Below are positions 52,242 through 64,000 of a DNA stretch of 64,000 nucleotides, one piece after another. The stretch is from Lota lota. Its lineage: Eukaryota; Chordata; Actinopteri; Gadiformes; Lotidae. The notes under the pieces are model-generated. The model searched no databases and was not told where the DNA came from. It saw nothing but the letters and a program-made list of their open reading frames with translations. How positions within the stretch are numbered: the stretch's first letter is position 1; each line of letters opens with the position of its first letter. The position numbers were made by a program, and so were the translations under genes. The stretch covers positions 3,181,389 through 3,245,388 of the forward strand of contig JACYXH010000429.1 of NCBI GenBank assembly GCA_026745465.1, given 5' to 3'.

Positions 52242-52833
52242 TGTTATGTCCCGATGGCATCCAGGGGATGTGGGACCAACAACTAATTTAATCCCCAGGG
52301 TGGAAAACCAAGAAGGCGACACGAGTTCCAATATCAACAGAAGTTTATTGTATTTAAGCCACAAACGGAAAACTATCTCCACCGGAGATAGTCACAAAAC
52401 AACTTAACAATTCATCAAATAAATTAGTAGGTTAAATTAGTAGGAACAAAAGGATAACACTAACAGAAAAGTACAATACTTGCATAGGCCAGCACACCGT
52501 CCATCAACGGAACCTGCGGGAGTCCTTCCCCGACGCCCGCGGCTATTTACAGACCTCAGCAGTACCACACAGCACCTCCCGTCACACGACACTCATGCAG
52601 TCAGGATCTTCTCAACTCTCTCCACTGCAGCCCAGAGGACTTTAACCCCTGCAGTTAATTACCAGCAACCAGCCGCAGCTGCAAGAGTGATACCTGCACC
52701 CAATCAACAACAACCAGCTGCAGCTGCCAAACTGACGTCACAGCACCCGGCACATGCCTAGAGAGGGATAGAGAGAGAGAGAGAGAGAGAGACCAAATAT
52801 ACAAACAAGAACAGGCCCTTATGGGCCGTAACA
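52242..52833 (-). mobile_element. Solo LTR (592 bp), minus orientation
   Basis: On the minus strand it starts TGTTACGGCCC and ends CGGGACATAACA, with the 5-bp inverted pair TGTTA/TAACA, and it is flanked by a perfect 5-bp duplication, CAGTC (52237-52241 and 52834-52838). An AATAAA-type signal (ACAATAAACTTCTG on the minus strand, near 52350) lies in the last third, with a 9-bp hairpin (52372-52392) just before it. A (GA)n run (52767-52791) lies in the U3 part. No internal genes adjoin. It is unrelated in sequence to the LTRs at 20042 and 42358. Class (ERV or Gypsy) is undecided. Confidence 0.85.
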
Positions 52834-53142
52834 CAGTCTCTGACAATTAGATTGCATTGGAATGAGGGTGTGTATAGGAAGTGATGACAATAATGATTGG
52901 AAACAGGTGACAGTGCTATTAGTCCAGGTGAGGCCAATTTGTAGACTGGCGGAGCTGATAGCTTGAATCGGGGTGTGGGCTTGTACACCAATACTGTGAG
53001 ACAATACCAAAATCCTTGTGTTAACATGAGTCTTAGACTTGACAGTTGACTGTTCTAAATATTACTCAACTAACTACGTATACTTCACAAACACAGATCA
53101 TTTCTTCCTTCTGGTGATTTTGTATTCTTTTAGATAAAAATA

Positions 53143-53260
53143 ATAAAGATAGACTTTTATCCAAAGTGACTTACAATAAGTGCTTTCAACCACGAAGATA
53201 CTACCCAGAAATTGCAAGAACGTATACAATATGAGACAACCCTGTGTTGCACCAATATTT
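53143..53260. repeat. Degenerate teleost interspersed repeat fragment
   Basis: TTATCCAAAGTGACTTACAA followed by TAAGTGCTTTCAACCACGAA matches a conserved teleost interspersed-repeat core that recurs in weaker form at 55362 and 57823 in this window. The parent family is not certain. Confidence 0.5.
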
Positions 53261-53384
53261 TTTTTCCACCAAGTACCTTACTTTGTTGAGAAAATAGCTC
53301 TTGAAGTGCGAGTTAAAGACATATTATTTTACAGCATTATATGTCTCAAATTGGCAACTTCCATTTCAAGCTTTTAGGGTGATT

Positions 53385-53700
53385 ATTATAAATGCACTAC
53401 ATTTAAATACAGCTTTTTCAAAGCACTTCGGCATTCACTTCTCATTCACCCACACATACAAACACACAAGAACAGTCATAAATATATGGCCTGTAAAGCC
53501 CTTTGAGACTCTAACTGTGATTAAGGGCTATACAAATAAAATTGCCTTGACAATGTAAGGCAGCAACCAGCTCCATGCGAGCAGTAAGGGGTGAGAAGTG
53601 CCTTGCTCAACATATCAACACTCACACTAGCTTGTACAGAGGATCGACTCTTCACACCCTTCCAGTTGTGAAGCTGCATGTCCTTGCCCAGCGCTTTGTA
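53385..53700 (+). repeat. LINE/SINE 3' tail and flanking repeat fragment
   Basis: GGCCTGTAAAGCCCTTTGAG, followed by GGGCTATACAAATAAAATTG, is the typical teleost L2-type 3' end, preceded by a CA-rich patch. The following 150 bases (with GGATCGACTC near 53641) look like a further repeat segment. It parallels the tail at 97-150. Confidence 0.55.
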
Positions 53701-54861
53701 TCATATTCATACTACAAGTATTTCACTTAAATTAGCATCTCGTTAATGGAAATGGTGTCACCAGCTGTAAATAAGCCATTTCGAGATCTGTGAAATGGCT
53801 GTGTAGATTAAGAAATCAACATTATGGCTTGGAGACGAGCGCATGGCTTAAACGATGGGAACATTTGGCTGGGCATAGGGGATGCTCTGCACTAGCATTA
53901 TTGCGGCACTCTTGTTGTTGTTGGCCTTATTGCGTCTCATAGCTGTGTGATGCGATACTATTACAAAATATATATTTTTGTTATGTTGATGGTAAGTGGT
54001 AATGCTAGATGTTGCCTTTTAGAAAAAAATCCTTCTTCAGACATCTAACTACATCCTGTTCAAGATTGCTTTGTCTAAATATCGAAGGGTAACATAAGGT
54101 AGGGTTTTTGGTTTATTTGTGGTTTGTCTGGATGTTGCCAACAAGAAAAAGGACAGGATTATCGAACCTTGTCAATTGATTTCATAAAAGGACATGGCCA
54201 AAATTGAATAAGAATAAGAATAAATCAAACAATTTAACAAAGCAAGTTTAATATTTCTCAATGCAGGATTGGTGGCTGTAACACATAGATTATGAAATTG
54301 CTTATAATTTATCTTAGGTTTATGTTTAGCTAATTATTTTTACTGAAGAAGTTAAGAAGTTAATACATTCTGAGCTCTTACATCAACATCTAAATAGTGG
54401 TTTATCTGACGAATCCTGCGTCTGAGCAGGCTTCGCTAAGCCCTGCTGGCCAAACGTAAGCCCCGGATATGTAGACTAAGAGGACTGGACATCCTGCCAA
54501 CTGCCGTTTTATCTTTTCGAAATATAGGACAAACAAAAACACATTGAGCTTTAAAGTGGCTACAGTACAGCATTAATAAGAGACTTATCATTTATGTAGG
54601 AATAAAACGTTTAGGCGCCATTTTCCTGAAGCCCCCTCCCACTTTTCACCCTTGACCTTGTGCCCAGGCCTGACAGGCCCAATTTGGAGTATATCCCTCA
54701 TGATAGCTGTTTATATACATTGCTATTTTATTGGAATATTACTTACCTATAATTCTGTTTAACGGGAATTTCCAGAATAGTGCAAAAAAAATATTTCCAG
54801 ACAATAACTATTTTGTATACAGAGTGGCATACGGTATTAAACAGTAATACACATTGTCAAA
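53701..54861. other. AT-rich stretch, nothing recognised
   Basis: No gene, RNA or repeat family was seen. Confidence 0.5.
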
Positions 54862-55047
54862 CTAGCAATTTAAAAAAAAAGAGATACACAAAAAGACCAT
54901 CCATCCATAGGTGGAACCACTACTACTACAGTAACTCAGTGGGAGGTTGACAGAGACAGCTTGGATCTCCTCTGCCAGAGCCAAGAGAAATAGAGCCCCA
55001 GCATGCACACTAGCCAGGCAGAGGGTCAGTTGAAGTAAACGAGTCAT
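54862..55047 (-). CDS. Candidate secreted/membrane peptide frame with TATA-like box
   Basis: On the minus strand a 61-codon frame opens at an ATG (MTRLLQLTLCLASVHAG) with a signal-peptide-like hydrophobic stretch over residues 4-25, then EEIQAVS and a second hydrophobic end. A TATA-like TTAAAAGG lies about 55 bases upstream of the ATG (55102-55109), the spacing expected for a short 5' leader. Against it, no strong splice donor is visible, the tail after about residue 45 looks non-coding, and I recognise no family. It could be a first exon or a chance frame. Confidence 0.2.
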   Translation of the reverse strand: MTRLLQLTLCLASVHAGALFLLALAEEIQAVSVNLPLSYCSSSGSTYGWMVFLCISFFLNC

Positions 55048-57639
55048 AACTTGATCCTGTGTGACTGGCGTCGACAGTGGAACCCGGCCGGAATACTGGT
55101 GCCTTTTAAGAGCTCGTTAAAGTGTGACTAGATGGAGAGGGCATGTGGTAACTATATTGGGTAGATCTGTCAGTGATGGTAAGATCTGCTTGGCAACAGG
55201 GGAATCACTGAGCTAATTCTAACAATTTGAGTGAGTATCTTTACACGGGCGACAGGGACAAAATCGGCTGTGTCAGAAAATGGGGAATTAAAAGAAAACC
55301 TTGTTGACTAATGATTGTATTTTCTTTGTAAATCTTTTTTTCTTTACTATTTACTATTTACTATTCAGCAGATGCTTTTACCCAGAGTGACTTATAGTGA
55401 ATGGCCCAGCAGGGATACAAAAGTATAATGTTAAACATCAGGTTGTTCAGAGACACAGAGAGTAGTTCTTTTTTATTTATTTTTACATTTACCCCTTGAA
55501 TCGGTTAAATCACTGATGGTAATGCCACCTAACTTGGGATATCTCACAAAACAGCTCAATCAAAACTAGCTCTTAAAGATACTGCACCCCAGATACGACC
55601 TGACTGAAACCTGATGAACAGGAATCTACACACGCAGTTGTGAAGAAGTGCTGAACTAAAAAGGAGTCTACTTACAACATAACGATACTTAACACTGTGA
55701 GCAAAGTGCGAAAAGAGGGATTGGTCATTTATTTCCGAAAAAATCTCCATGGTTGAGAAGGCTTTTGAAGAAGCAATCACGGCGCTTTCATCGTGTTTGA
55801 TGAAAGAAACTTCTATGTAATGACAACACCGATAGATACAAAACGTATACTTATTGCCTCTAATTAGTGGCAATGAGCTGGTAATTTGAATGGAAAAGTG
55901 CACTGAAGTCTCAAGAGGCTGTACTTTACCGTACCATAAGTTATTCTAGAGTAAGAAGACGAAGACACTCTTTCAAACATTTTCCCCAAGGCTTGAACAT
56001 GATTCAAACATTTTGTAATTTAATTTATTTGGAAATGTTTGATGTTTCTGAATAGCAGATGGAGCATGCCATTTTAGTTTTTTAAATATATATTATTTTT
56101 AATATTTCCTCCAATTTAAAATAGTGGTTGAGAAGGTTTGACTAATCTTTTCAACCCGCACCAAAGGTTTTTCAGCTCTCGTCAAGCAACGTCTTGATCC
56201 GTCTAGACACTGAAAGGAGTTCTTTAAAAAAGACAGAATTCAACAAAGGACCAGACTTATGGGGAAGCATTTCTCTAGTCATCTGAAGGGGAAAGGAGCT
56301 TATTGACACTACCCATTATCTTCATCAACAATAGCTTCAATCATCTTTCAATCGTCACCAAAGCTCTAACATCCTGGATTCTACAAAGAGTAATCATTTT
56401 CATCAGCATCTAGCAAACACCTCACCTTAACATACAAAAAAGCATTAGCCACACAACATCAGACAAAATGATCGACACGGCTTGGCTCAACGTGGGATCA
56501 CAGGCAGATTTTTAATCAATCATTGTTTTAAAAAATATAAAAGTTGAATGCAGTGGTCCATGTTGAGACTTGGGCACTAATCTAATCCTTCCCGCTAAAT
56601 TGTACCTACTTCTGTCAGAGAGGCAAGTGCATTAAGGTCAAACTTGGTTATTTAATTTCATATTTTTTTCAATATGGTATGATTATTTTGTCCTCACTCT
56701 TAACCTGCAACACCTATCTTCAATATTGCATAGAGTATCCCCCCTCCCTTGAGTTAGGTTCACTAGATATAACAGAATACTTTCAAATCGAGATTTCCAC
56801 ATCCATAGTTCTTAGATCATAGATCTTCAAGAATCTCTTGCTGAGCTCAGAACTTCTCAAAACACATCACACATCACATCGCCATGGGAACATAAACATA
56901 CAAGTCACAAGGGCAAAAAATATGCCAATGTCACAGTGCCTGATATTCATATTTCAGACCACTGCTGTGTGTTTTATTGCGCTTTCACCAGGAACACACA
57001 AGAAGCGACTGTTTTACTCCAAAGCCAGTCTTCTCTCTCACGCTGGGTCTTTCGACTCTGATCTACCACAGTTCTCTCCAGATAAAATGACTATCATGTA
57101 GAGCAACTGAACGGAGATGGGGAACAACCAAGCTAGAGATCTACATTCAGATGCATTTCCACATACACACTGCCAGGAAAAAATAAACTTCTTAGGGATC
57201 ATACTGTAAGAAGGCAACACTTCTAGGATACAGTCTGAAAACAAACTGATACTTAAGTCTACCACAGCCTCTGGGATTCACATTCAAGCATTTTGTTAAA
57301 GTTTGAAGAGTTTGCACAGATCAAGGGATTTGCTGAGAAGATTCACAGAAACAGAAACACATTTAGCAGCTAGTCAATTAGCTAGTCAATTGTATCCACA
57401 GCATATGGTTAGACTGAGAAGAATTGAGAAAAACGTGCAACATGACCTTAAAAAACCTTTTGCACATAACCACACGCAATTGTATTTTGGATTTTATATA
57501 TAATTGGATTTTGTTTATTTTGTCAGTTATATTATTACCCTGTATATACTTATTGCTTTCTAGTATACTCATCTTTATATATATTTTATGTTATTATTGT
57601 TTTGTATGATTTATCTTTCCTGGATATTATGCCATAAAT
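55048..57639. other. AT-rich stretch with a weak repeat core
   Basis: GCAGATGCTTTTACCCAGAG followed by TGACTTATAG (from 55362) is a degenerate copy of the repeat core seen at 53160. Otherwise no gene or repeat was recognised. Confidence 0.4.
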
Positions 57640-57900
57640 AGGTAGTTGCCGGTGACTTGATGTAATAATTTCAGTGCACGGTCTGACTCTGTGTTGTTCT
57701 GTGCATCTGATAATCACTTGACTTGATTTTGAAGTTAAAGTGCTTTTGAAATTCCACAACAATAGTACAGCTCAACAAAGTGACAAAAAATAAATAAGGT
57801 TGTAGCTGTTATTGAGCTATTTACGAGCCAATTTCATCCAAAGAGACTCAAAGTAAATACAGATAATTAAGCTAGTTGGTGATTGGCTCAAGGATGACTA
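57640..57900. repeat. Degenerate LINE tail and repeat core
   Basis: TTGTTCTGTGCATCTGATAA followed by CTTGACTTGATTTT (57690-57735) resembles a fish LINE 3' end, and TTTCATCCAAAGAGACTCAA (57823) resembles the core at 53160. Both are strongly diverged. Confidence 0.35.
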
Positions 57901-58295
57901 CAGGTAGATGTAATACAGTAGGTATTGCTGGTAATGCTTAACCAACATTTGTCTACAGTAGGACATATTCAAGTCTGTCATAAAAGTTATGAAAACATGA
58001 AAATCAGCCATTAACGAAGAAACCGAATGTGATCTCCAACCTCCCATTAATAAGAAAAAAAAATTAATGTGTTTTTAACCAACCTTTGAAAGAGCATTCT
58101 AGAGTATTTCCAGTCAGGTCTTACAGAGGAGAAGAAATCCACAGAGACCGACTTTACTGACTCAATAAATCATTTTAGACCTGGACAAATCAATAAGCTT
58201 TCACCTCTCACTCTCTAACACTTAAGCGCTCCGTTGGATACGATCAATCAAATATAAATGGTCTTGATCAAGGATGCCTGCACTCGCGGGGACGA
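57901..58295. other. Spacer, nothing recognised
   Basis: Unique AT-rich sequence leading up to the G run. Confidence 0.5.
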
Positions 58296-58323
58296 GGGGG
58301 GGGGGGGGGGGGGGGGGGGGGGG
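58296..58323. repeat. G28 homopolymer
   Basis: Twenty-eight guanines in a row on the plus strand, preceded by GACGA. It could form a G-quadruplex; the length may be imprecise in the assembly. Confidence 0.9.
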
Positions 58324-61300
58324 TCTGTGGTTGTGCTCTTAGCCGGCTCTTAACATACATGACAGGGAGGGGTTTCCCTGGGAGTATTGGGGATGTTTGT
58401 TTGCCTTGGCTTGTAGGGTTGTATGAAACACTGCCTACTTCAATCTTGTGGTAGCCCTACGGTAAACCTCAGCTGGTTTACTGTTCTTTATACCTTATAA
58501 AAGAGCATTATTAATGCATCTTTAAATCACTTGGCTCCTTTACTTCAGAAAGCCCAACTAAAGGACATGAGAGGTGAGAATTTTTCAACATAAACAAATT
58601 AATATATATAGGCTTACCATATCCAATGTAGTATAAAATAAACCATATACATTTTATTCATTTGTATTATATTATTATTGTATAATATATATATGTATGT
58701 ATATATATATATATACACATATATATCTATAATTATTATATTTGAACCATCTACTTTATTTATTTAATTACTTATTGCGGTGATGCTTGTGTGTAGGCTT
58801 TTCATTATTATACATTAATTCAGTTAAAAAAATAATAACAATGATAATAATAATGGCATTGTTATTATTATGATAATTACTATTATTGTGATTATTATTA
58901 TTTAACGGAAGCACTGGCCTACACCCATTTAAGTGTGGTATGTGGTATACAACCAGCCACCAATCACAAGAACATGAGAAAGAAGTTCTTACTTCACATA
59001 TGGGTCCAATACAAGCCAGTCTCAAAATAATGGAAAGTAGATGGGAGTGCTAAAACAGCACTCCATTACAGATCCTTTCAAATACCCTATCAAACACTAT
59101 GCATTTAAAGTCGGCAATAGAAAAACAAAAACGATTTCTGTCCTGGACAATAAGTGAAGCAGTAGCAGCCAACCTCATGTTGTACTTTAATGGAGGTGGA
59201 AAATTATTTTCACACGAAGCCTTCAATCAGAAGTTACATTTTTATCGCTGTAATGAAAAAGGTGTAATAGGCCATATTTATTGTTCCCTAGTGTCCCCGT
59301 GTCCAAGTGGAAATTACACGCAAATATGGCAACAATAAAACAGACAGAGGCACTAGGCTATCCTGAATGGATGCAATAGGCCTATGCACTGCATTGTGAA
59401 CACTTGAGTAGCATTGCAAGGCTATAGTAGCATAGCATGGCTTTTTAGTATTTTACAATATGATTTCAGCAAATACCCTTAGGAAATATGTTGATTGAAA
59501 TGTGGGTTTGATGTGTAGACAATGCACAAATAGCCACTAATGCAGCAGACAAATGGTGTGGTAGAATGAAAATGTTAATGCCAATCACCTCATAGCAGCT
59601 AGCCAACTTGCTATTACAATCCATTTTATATGAATGCAATTAAGTGTGAACCTCTGCGAGCTTATATAAAATCGATGTATCGATCATCGTCCTTTATTTT
59701 AATTGTATGGATTATATATTTTATTATTATTTATTTATAACAGTTTTGAACTCTAATTCCACCATTACGTATCCTGTAAAGAGGAAATGCAAAGAGCTAC
59801 CACTGTGGAAAAAATAGGTGTAGTTGTTAAACTTGTTTTTCTTCTTTTTTTTTGCTCCTACAGAATAATTCATTCTGATTGCTTTTCTGATTAAAGTCAT
59901 AGCGAAAGGGATTTATTGTTTCCCCAGCTTGGTTTAATCTCTAAATCAGCTAGGCTGGTGTAATGGCGTTATCATCAGCCAGCTGCCTCTGCTCACATGT
60001 CTATGAAGTAGAACACTCGCTGATGCTGTGCCGTGATTGAGTTTGCAGCCCACAGCTCTTCACGTTGGTTCCAAAGGAGAAGGCTTCTCAAAACACAACC
60101 CCACATGCAGCACTATCACTGGCCCTGTGTTGCGGTCAGGTGGGTTTAAAGGAGCAAAGAGCTTGCTTGACATTCTGGGGGCGTCTTCTCAGCACTGACT
60201 CCTGTGGAGCAGCACCTGAAGGGAAGAAGGGGGAGGGGGGACTCTAACTGATGGAACTCTTCTGCCTTAATCACGTTGGACACAGAAAACCAGCTAAGGA
60301 ACCTTGAAATTGGTATTAAGAAGGTCTCCTCCCTAGAAAACAAGACAAGACAACATGTTGCTACTTCACCACTCGTGGTCTTGCCTCCCTAAAAATGAAA
60401 ATAAGAATGTTGCACCGCCATCTTTCTATAGTTGCCCAGAACGGCTCTAGAGAGGATGTGTCATAATCACTATCATACTTGTAAGCTAGCTGGATATTCT
60501 GTTGGTTGCAGTCTGAACCTAAATGCCAGATGCCACTAAATCCTAGACACTGCACCTTTAAGCATGACTACGGCTCTCAGAAATACAACTAGTTAAAAAC
60601 GGCAGGAAGGTATGTGAATACCAGTAGTCAACAAAATGTAATTCGTCTGTTTCTTTTATTTTTTATAATTGCTATATAAATGTACCTGTAAGGACAATGT
60701 TTTCTAAATCTGCTACAAAACCCTGGTAAGTGACTATAACCCAGTGGTGTTGCAGGCTACCATTTCAGCAGTGCCACTTGGAGGCAATCACCCAAACTGC
60801 ATATTGGATTCAGAGAGACAACATGATTGTGATTGTCTGCTGTGATTGTGGCATTTACCCAACTCAGGAAAAAACATACGCAACTTAACTGCAAAGAAGA
60901 ACTGTATAGCCTGTGATGGATGCTGAACTGAATCCCATAATAAGCCTGTTTACACTGGTGCTTCAGATTAATCATAATGCTCCAATTAAAAGTCTTCAAA
61001 TCATTATCATGAGATTGCCAATACTGTTTAAAATACTTGATTGTATTAAAAGCGCAGATTAACAATGTTAACGATGTCATTTAGGTATTTGACTATGTGA
61101 GACTGCTGGGGATTTTGGCACCCTTCTGTGGTCTGCCATCTGCTCCAAGAATAAAATCAAATTTGGCTAAAGTTGCATTTAATTGTCAAGGTCTCCCCTC
61201 CTTTGTTCCTTCCTTCATTCAGCCAGATGATCATATGTACGTGGAAAGCTCCTACCCTGTCCTGTTTAACAAGCAGGATCCAAACTGACATTTTGTTACA

Positions 61301-61427
61301 TACATACTTTTTCAATAAATGTGTACATTTTTAAGATGCGTTTTTTGGTCATTCTCACTTTTGTTTGAACATATACTGTATATTGTACCCTATTTATTGT
61401 ACCCTATACTGTTCCTCTGTGCTTGTT
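58324..61427. other. AT-rich stretch with simple-sequence patches
   Basis: An (AT)n patch (58676-58740) and an ATT-rich patch with a 13-bp hairpin (58831-58843 against 58857-58869) are visible. No gene was recognised. Confidence 0.45.
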
Positions 61428-61492
61428 TTATGTGGAACACATTGAGTTGTGGGGAATAGAATGTCCCATGCTAATGGAATTGCCTTGCCTTG
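61428..61492 (+). repeat. LINE-like 3' tail
   Basis: GGAACACATTGAGTTGTG followed by AATTGCCTTGCCTTGATTT resembles the conserved end of a teleost LINE. Only the tail is recognisable. Confidence 0.45.
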
Positions 61493-64000
61493 ATTTGATG
61501 TCTGACAGGTTACCTTTCTACAGACGTTGACTGCTTACCCTGCAAAGGAAATGGAGAAATGTAAACAGTGATGCAGTTGAGAAGTTTGGCCAAGTGGCAT
61601 GTTTAGACATGTCTGTCTAAATATAAGCTGACTGACTTAATAGATACTAAAAGCCTGATAGGAAATTGATACTAGACAATTCTTTGCACAGCTACAACCA
61701 AAACAAAAAACTACAATAACAAAGACCTGTAATATAAAATACACACAAACTATAGGATTTTAGGATATTTGCAGCCAAAGGTATTCTCCAAGACATTCGC
61801 TGGAATATTTCGAAGAGGTCTACGTTGATAATCATCTAGTCCCATCTGAGATGCTTTGCTTTTGATTTGTTTCCGGGAATCTGCGCCTCGGTCGGTGTAA
61901 ATATATTTGCTCTCACAAACACCTTCTGTGCAAGCCCTTTCATAAGCAGAGAACATGTACAACTGTTATTTGGTTCTGCACTGAAGGGTTCACTGTTCCC
62001 GCTCAAAGGACACCCTGTGCCCTGGTGTTTACTGCTCTGCACTCGACCAAGGCCGGAGACTGTTGGCTAATAACTAGCCAGTTTGTCTGCGTTGAGCACA
62101 TTCTAGGGCCCAAAATGTGTTCATTGAGATGGATGGATGGTATGGTACTCCATGGGATGAAGAAGCATTTGAAACTTTCATTCATTGTTATTGCTGTTGT
62201 TGATCATTTGGCATACATATCTGAATAGGGGAAGAGATAATCATTAGAACAGCAACAAGTAAACACTTTTGCTGTTAGGCCAATAACACTAAGACATTAA
62301 TGTAAATAGAGATTTTTGTAAATGCTATAATTGTCTAAGTACAATTATTTCAATATTTATTTAACATTTTGTAAGCAATTATCTCACCCTATCCCCATTG
62401 GATAACAATAGATGTACCAGAATCAACAAGTAAAACTACGGCGCAATAAAACTCCTGGGTTTTCCTGATTCACGTTTTACGTAAAGGGATCAGTATCAGA
62501 AGTCCATGATAAGGTGACCTAATGGCGGCGCTAAGGCTAATCTGAGACCAAACACGCAGGCCTATTGTTCACACCAGGGCTCCTGAGTTCACCTTTCATG
62601 CCAGCTGTAAGACCTTGCAGAGGCCGGCTCCTCGTGTGCGTCCTCATCTAAATTCATCGCCCAGCTCCGCCTGTAGCTCTGCATCCCAACACCTCCCCCA
62701 CGGGGTTTGTGGCTACATTTTATCATTGATTTGGCCTCGCCCTGGAGCCGAGGGGAGAGCTCCGCCTAGGCCGGACCAATTTGAATCCCTCTTCAGGATT
62801 CTGGATGGCTCCGGTTGAGGGGCTCAGCCAGTTCAGATGCCCTCTTTGATTATTTTTCTGAGTGGAAAAGGAAAACAAGGATGGACGGGTGGAAAAAGAA
62901 AACAAAGTGCAAGGTGTCAGGTTCTGCTTGGATGCCATGGGGCCTCTCGACCAGACTCTATATGAGATGAAAAGGTACTTCTGCCAACCTGGCAAACTTT
63001 CATCTTATAAGAGTTACTTTCCTTTACCAAACAGTGTTGGGCTAATAGTTGTGTTGAAGTTGGAAGGGATTAAGTGAACGACTGAATGAAAAATGTTAAG
63101 CTGGTGCTTTTCACACAGGTGTCATCGTTGGACAAACACAGGTACCAAGTACCAACTAATGTACCAGGGCACTCGTAGGACAGTAGTAGTAGTAGTACAG
63201 GTGCTGTGAGCAACAACTATGTTTGTCTTGCCCTGTAAAAAGCACATTTTCTGTTCCCCTACAGGTTAGAACAATATTTTCGTATGAAGTCATCATCTCT
63301 TTCCATTTCCCAATCGTTTTCATGGAACCCTCTCTGGTGGTTTTGCGCTTGTCTGTGTGTGTGTCCCTGTGTGCTAAGTAAGATTGCACTTTCCTCCACT
63401 TTCCATCGGCAAACAATCTGCCCCCCCACCGTGTGAACCTCAGGATCTCTCCTCCCCCCTCAACCATCACCACCTCCACCTCCAACCACCTGCAACCTCG
63501 CTAGCTGACGCTAGCAACCCCAACTGAGCTGCAATCTAAGCGAGATTATTTCAGAGTCAGTGGCGTGTCATTCTCCGCAAACAAGTCAGCCGATGCCAAC
63601 TGTTCCATTTTGTCCCTAGCAACGCTGCCTTTGGTGAAGGTTCCTGTTGTCAATCCACGTGTGAATCTTTAGTGCTTTCAGATATACCACAAAAATCGCT
63701 ATACATGTTACATCTCTGAAATCAGCCATTGCAAGGCATTTCAAAATCTAGTGTAACTGTGACATCATATATGCAAACATGTCTAGTTGATTAACACCAG
63801 TTTTCCTGTCACTGTGTGTGTGTGGACTATGTGAGATGTCTGTGTTTGTGGACTGTGTGTGGACTGCTGTATGAGGTGACTGTGTGTCTGCTAGGCTGGA
63901 GGTTGGTCTGTCCTCTGTGGAGAATCTGGGCAGACACCTCCGTGCAGGGTGTCACTAAGGATCAGATCTGAAATGGCTTGACATGACTTCTCACCTTGCA
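61493..64000. other. Unique stretch with possible conserved block
   Basis: No gene was recognised. The 62560-62830 part is GC-richer, complex sequence and may be conserved. Short AGT repeats occur at 63183-63197. Confidence 0.35.

Noticed and set aside
52480-52761. 93-codon proline/alanine-rich frame
   Set aside because: It lies within the 52242-52833 solo LTR, antisense to it.

Overview
The window is non-coding vertebrate DNA, almost certainly from a teleost fish. It is AT-rich and full of long (CA)n, (CTAT)n and compound microsatellites. It carries transposon families typical of teleosts: a Tc1-like DD34E element present twice, a Ty3/Gypsy-type LTR element, two solo LTRs, degraded LINE 3' ends, a tRNA-derived SINE, and several small non-autonomous DNA elements. 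The Tc1 family, and the resemblance of the SINE to HpaI/V-type SINEs, would fit a pike- or salmon-like fish, but that is inference; no species can be fixed by reading alone. No prokaryotic features are present.

Layout. 0-9.7 kb: microsatellite with a LINE tail, AT-rich sequence, and a 1.2-kb long inverted repeat (about 2950-4115). 9.7-16.2 kb: SINE remnant, a hAT-like non-autonomous element, a CpG-containing promoter-like stretch (about 13.6-14.45 kb), a compound microsatellite, and a small MITE. 19.4-25.4 kb: opposed (CA)n/(TG)n repeats, a shortened Gypsy-type element (20042-23457, GCTGG target duplication), then a decayed Tc1 copy on the minus strand. 26-40 kb: mostly unique, with a possible 139-nt exon at 26.13 kb and scattered microsatellites. 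40.6-45.0 kb: a 69-nt hairpin, a solo LTR nested in a MITE, and a second Tc1 copy with a full-length transposase frame on the plus strand. 46-64 kb: LINE remnants (main one 50.2-50.8 kb), a 592-bp solo LTR (52242-52833, CAGTC target duplication), a 28-base G run, and long unique AT-rich stretches, some of which may be conserved non-coding DNA.

No host gene can be assigned with confidence. A few short frames (7944-8144, 14320-14454, 26133-26271, 54862-55047) are listed as weak candidates. The only convincing protein-coding gene is the 341-codon Tc1 transposase. The window reads as an intergenic region or very large introns in which transposons have nested and decayed. I found no convincing new multi-gene system. 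The most worthwhile leads are structural: the long inverted repeat, the template-switch scar in Tc1, the nested solo LTR, and the miRNA-sized hairpin.
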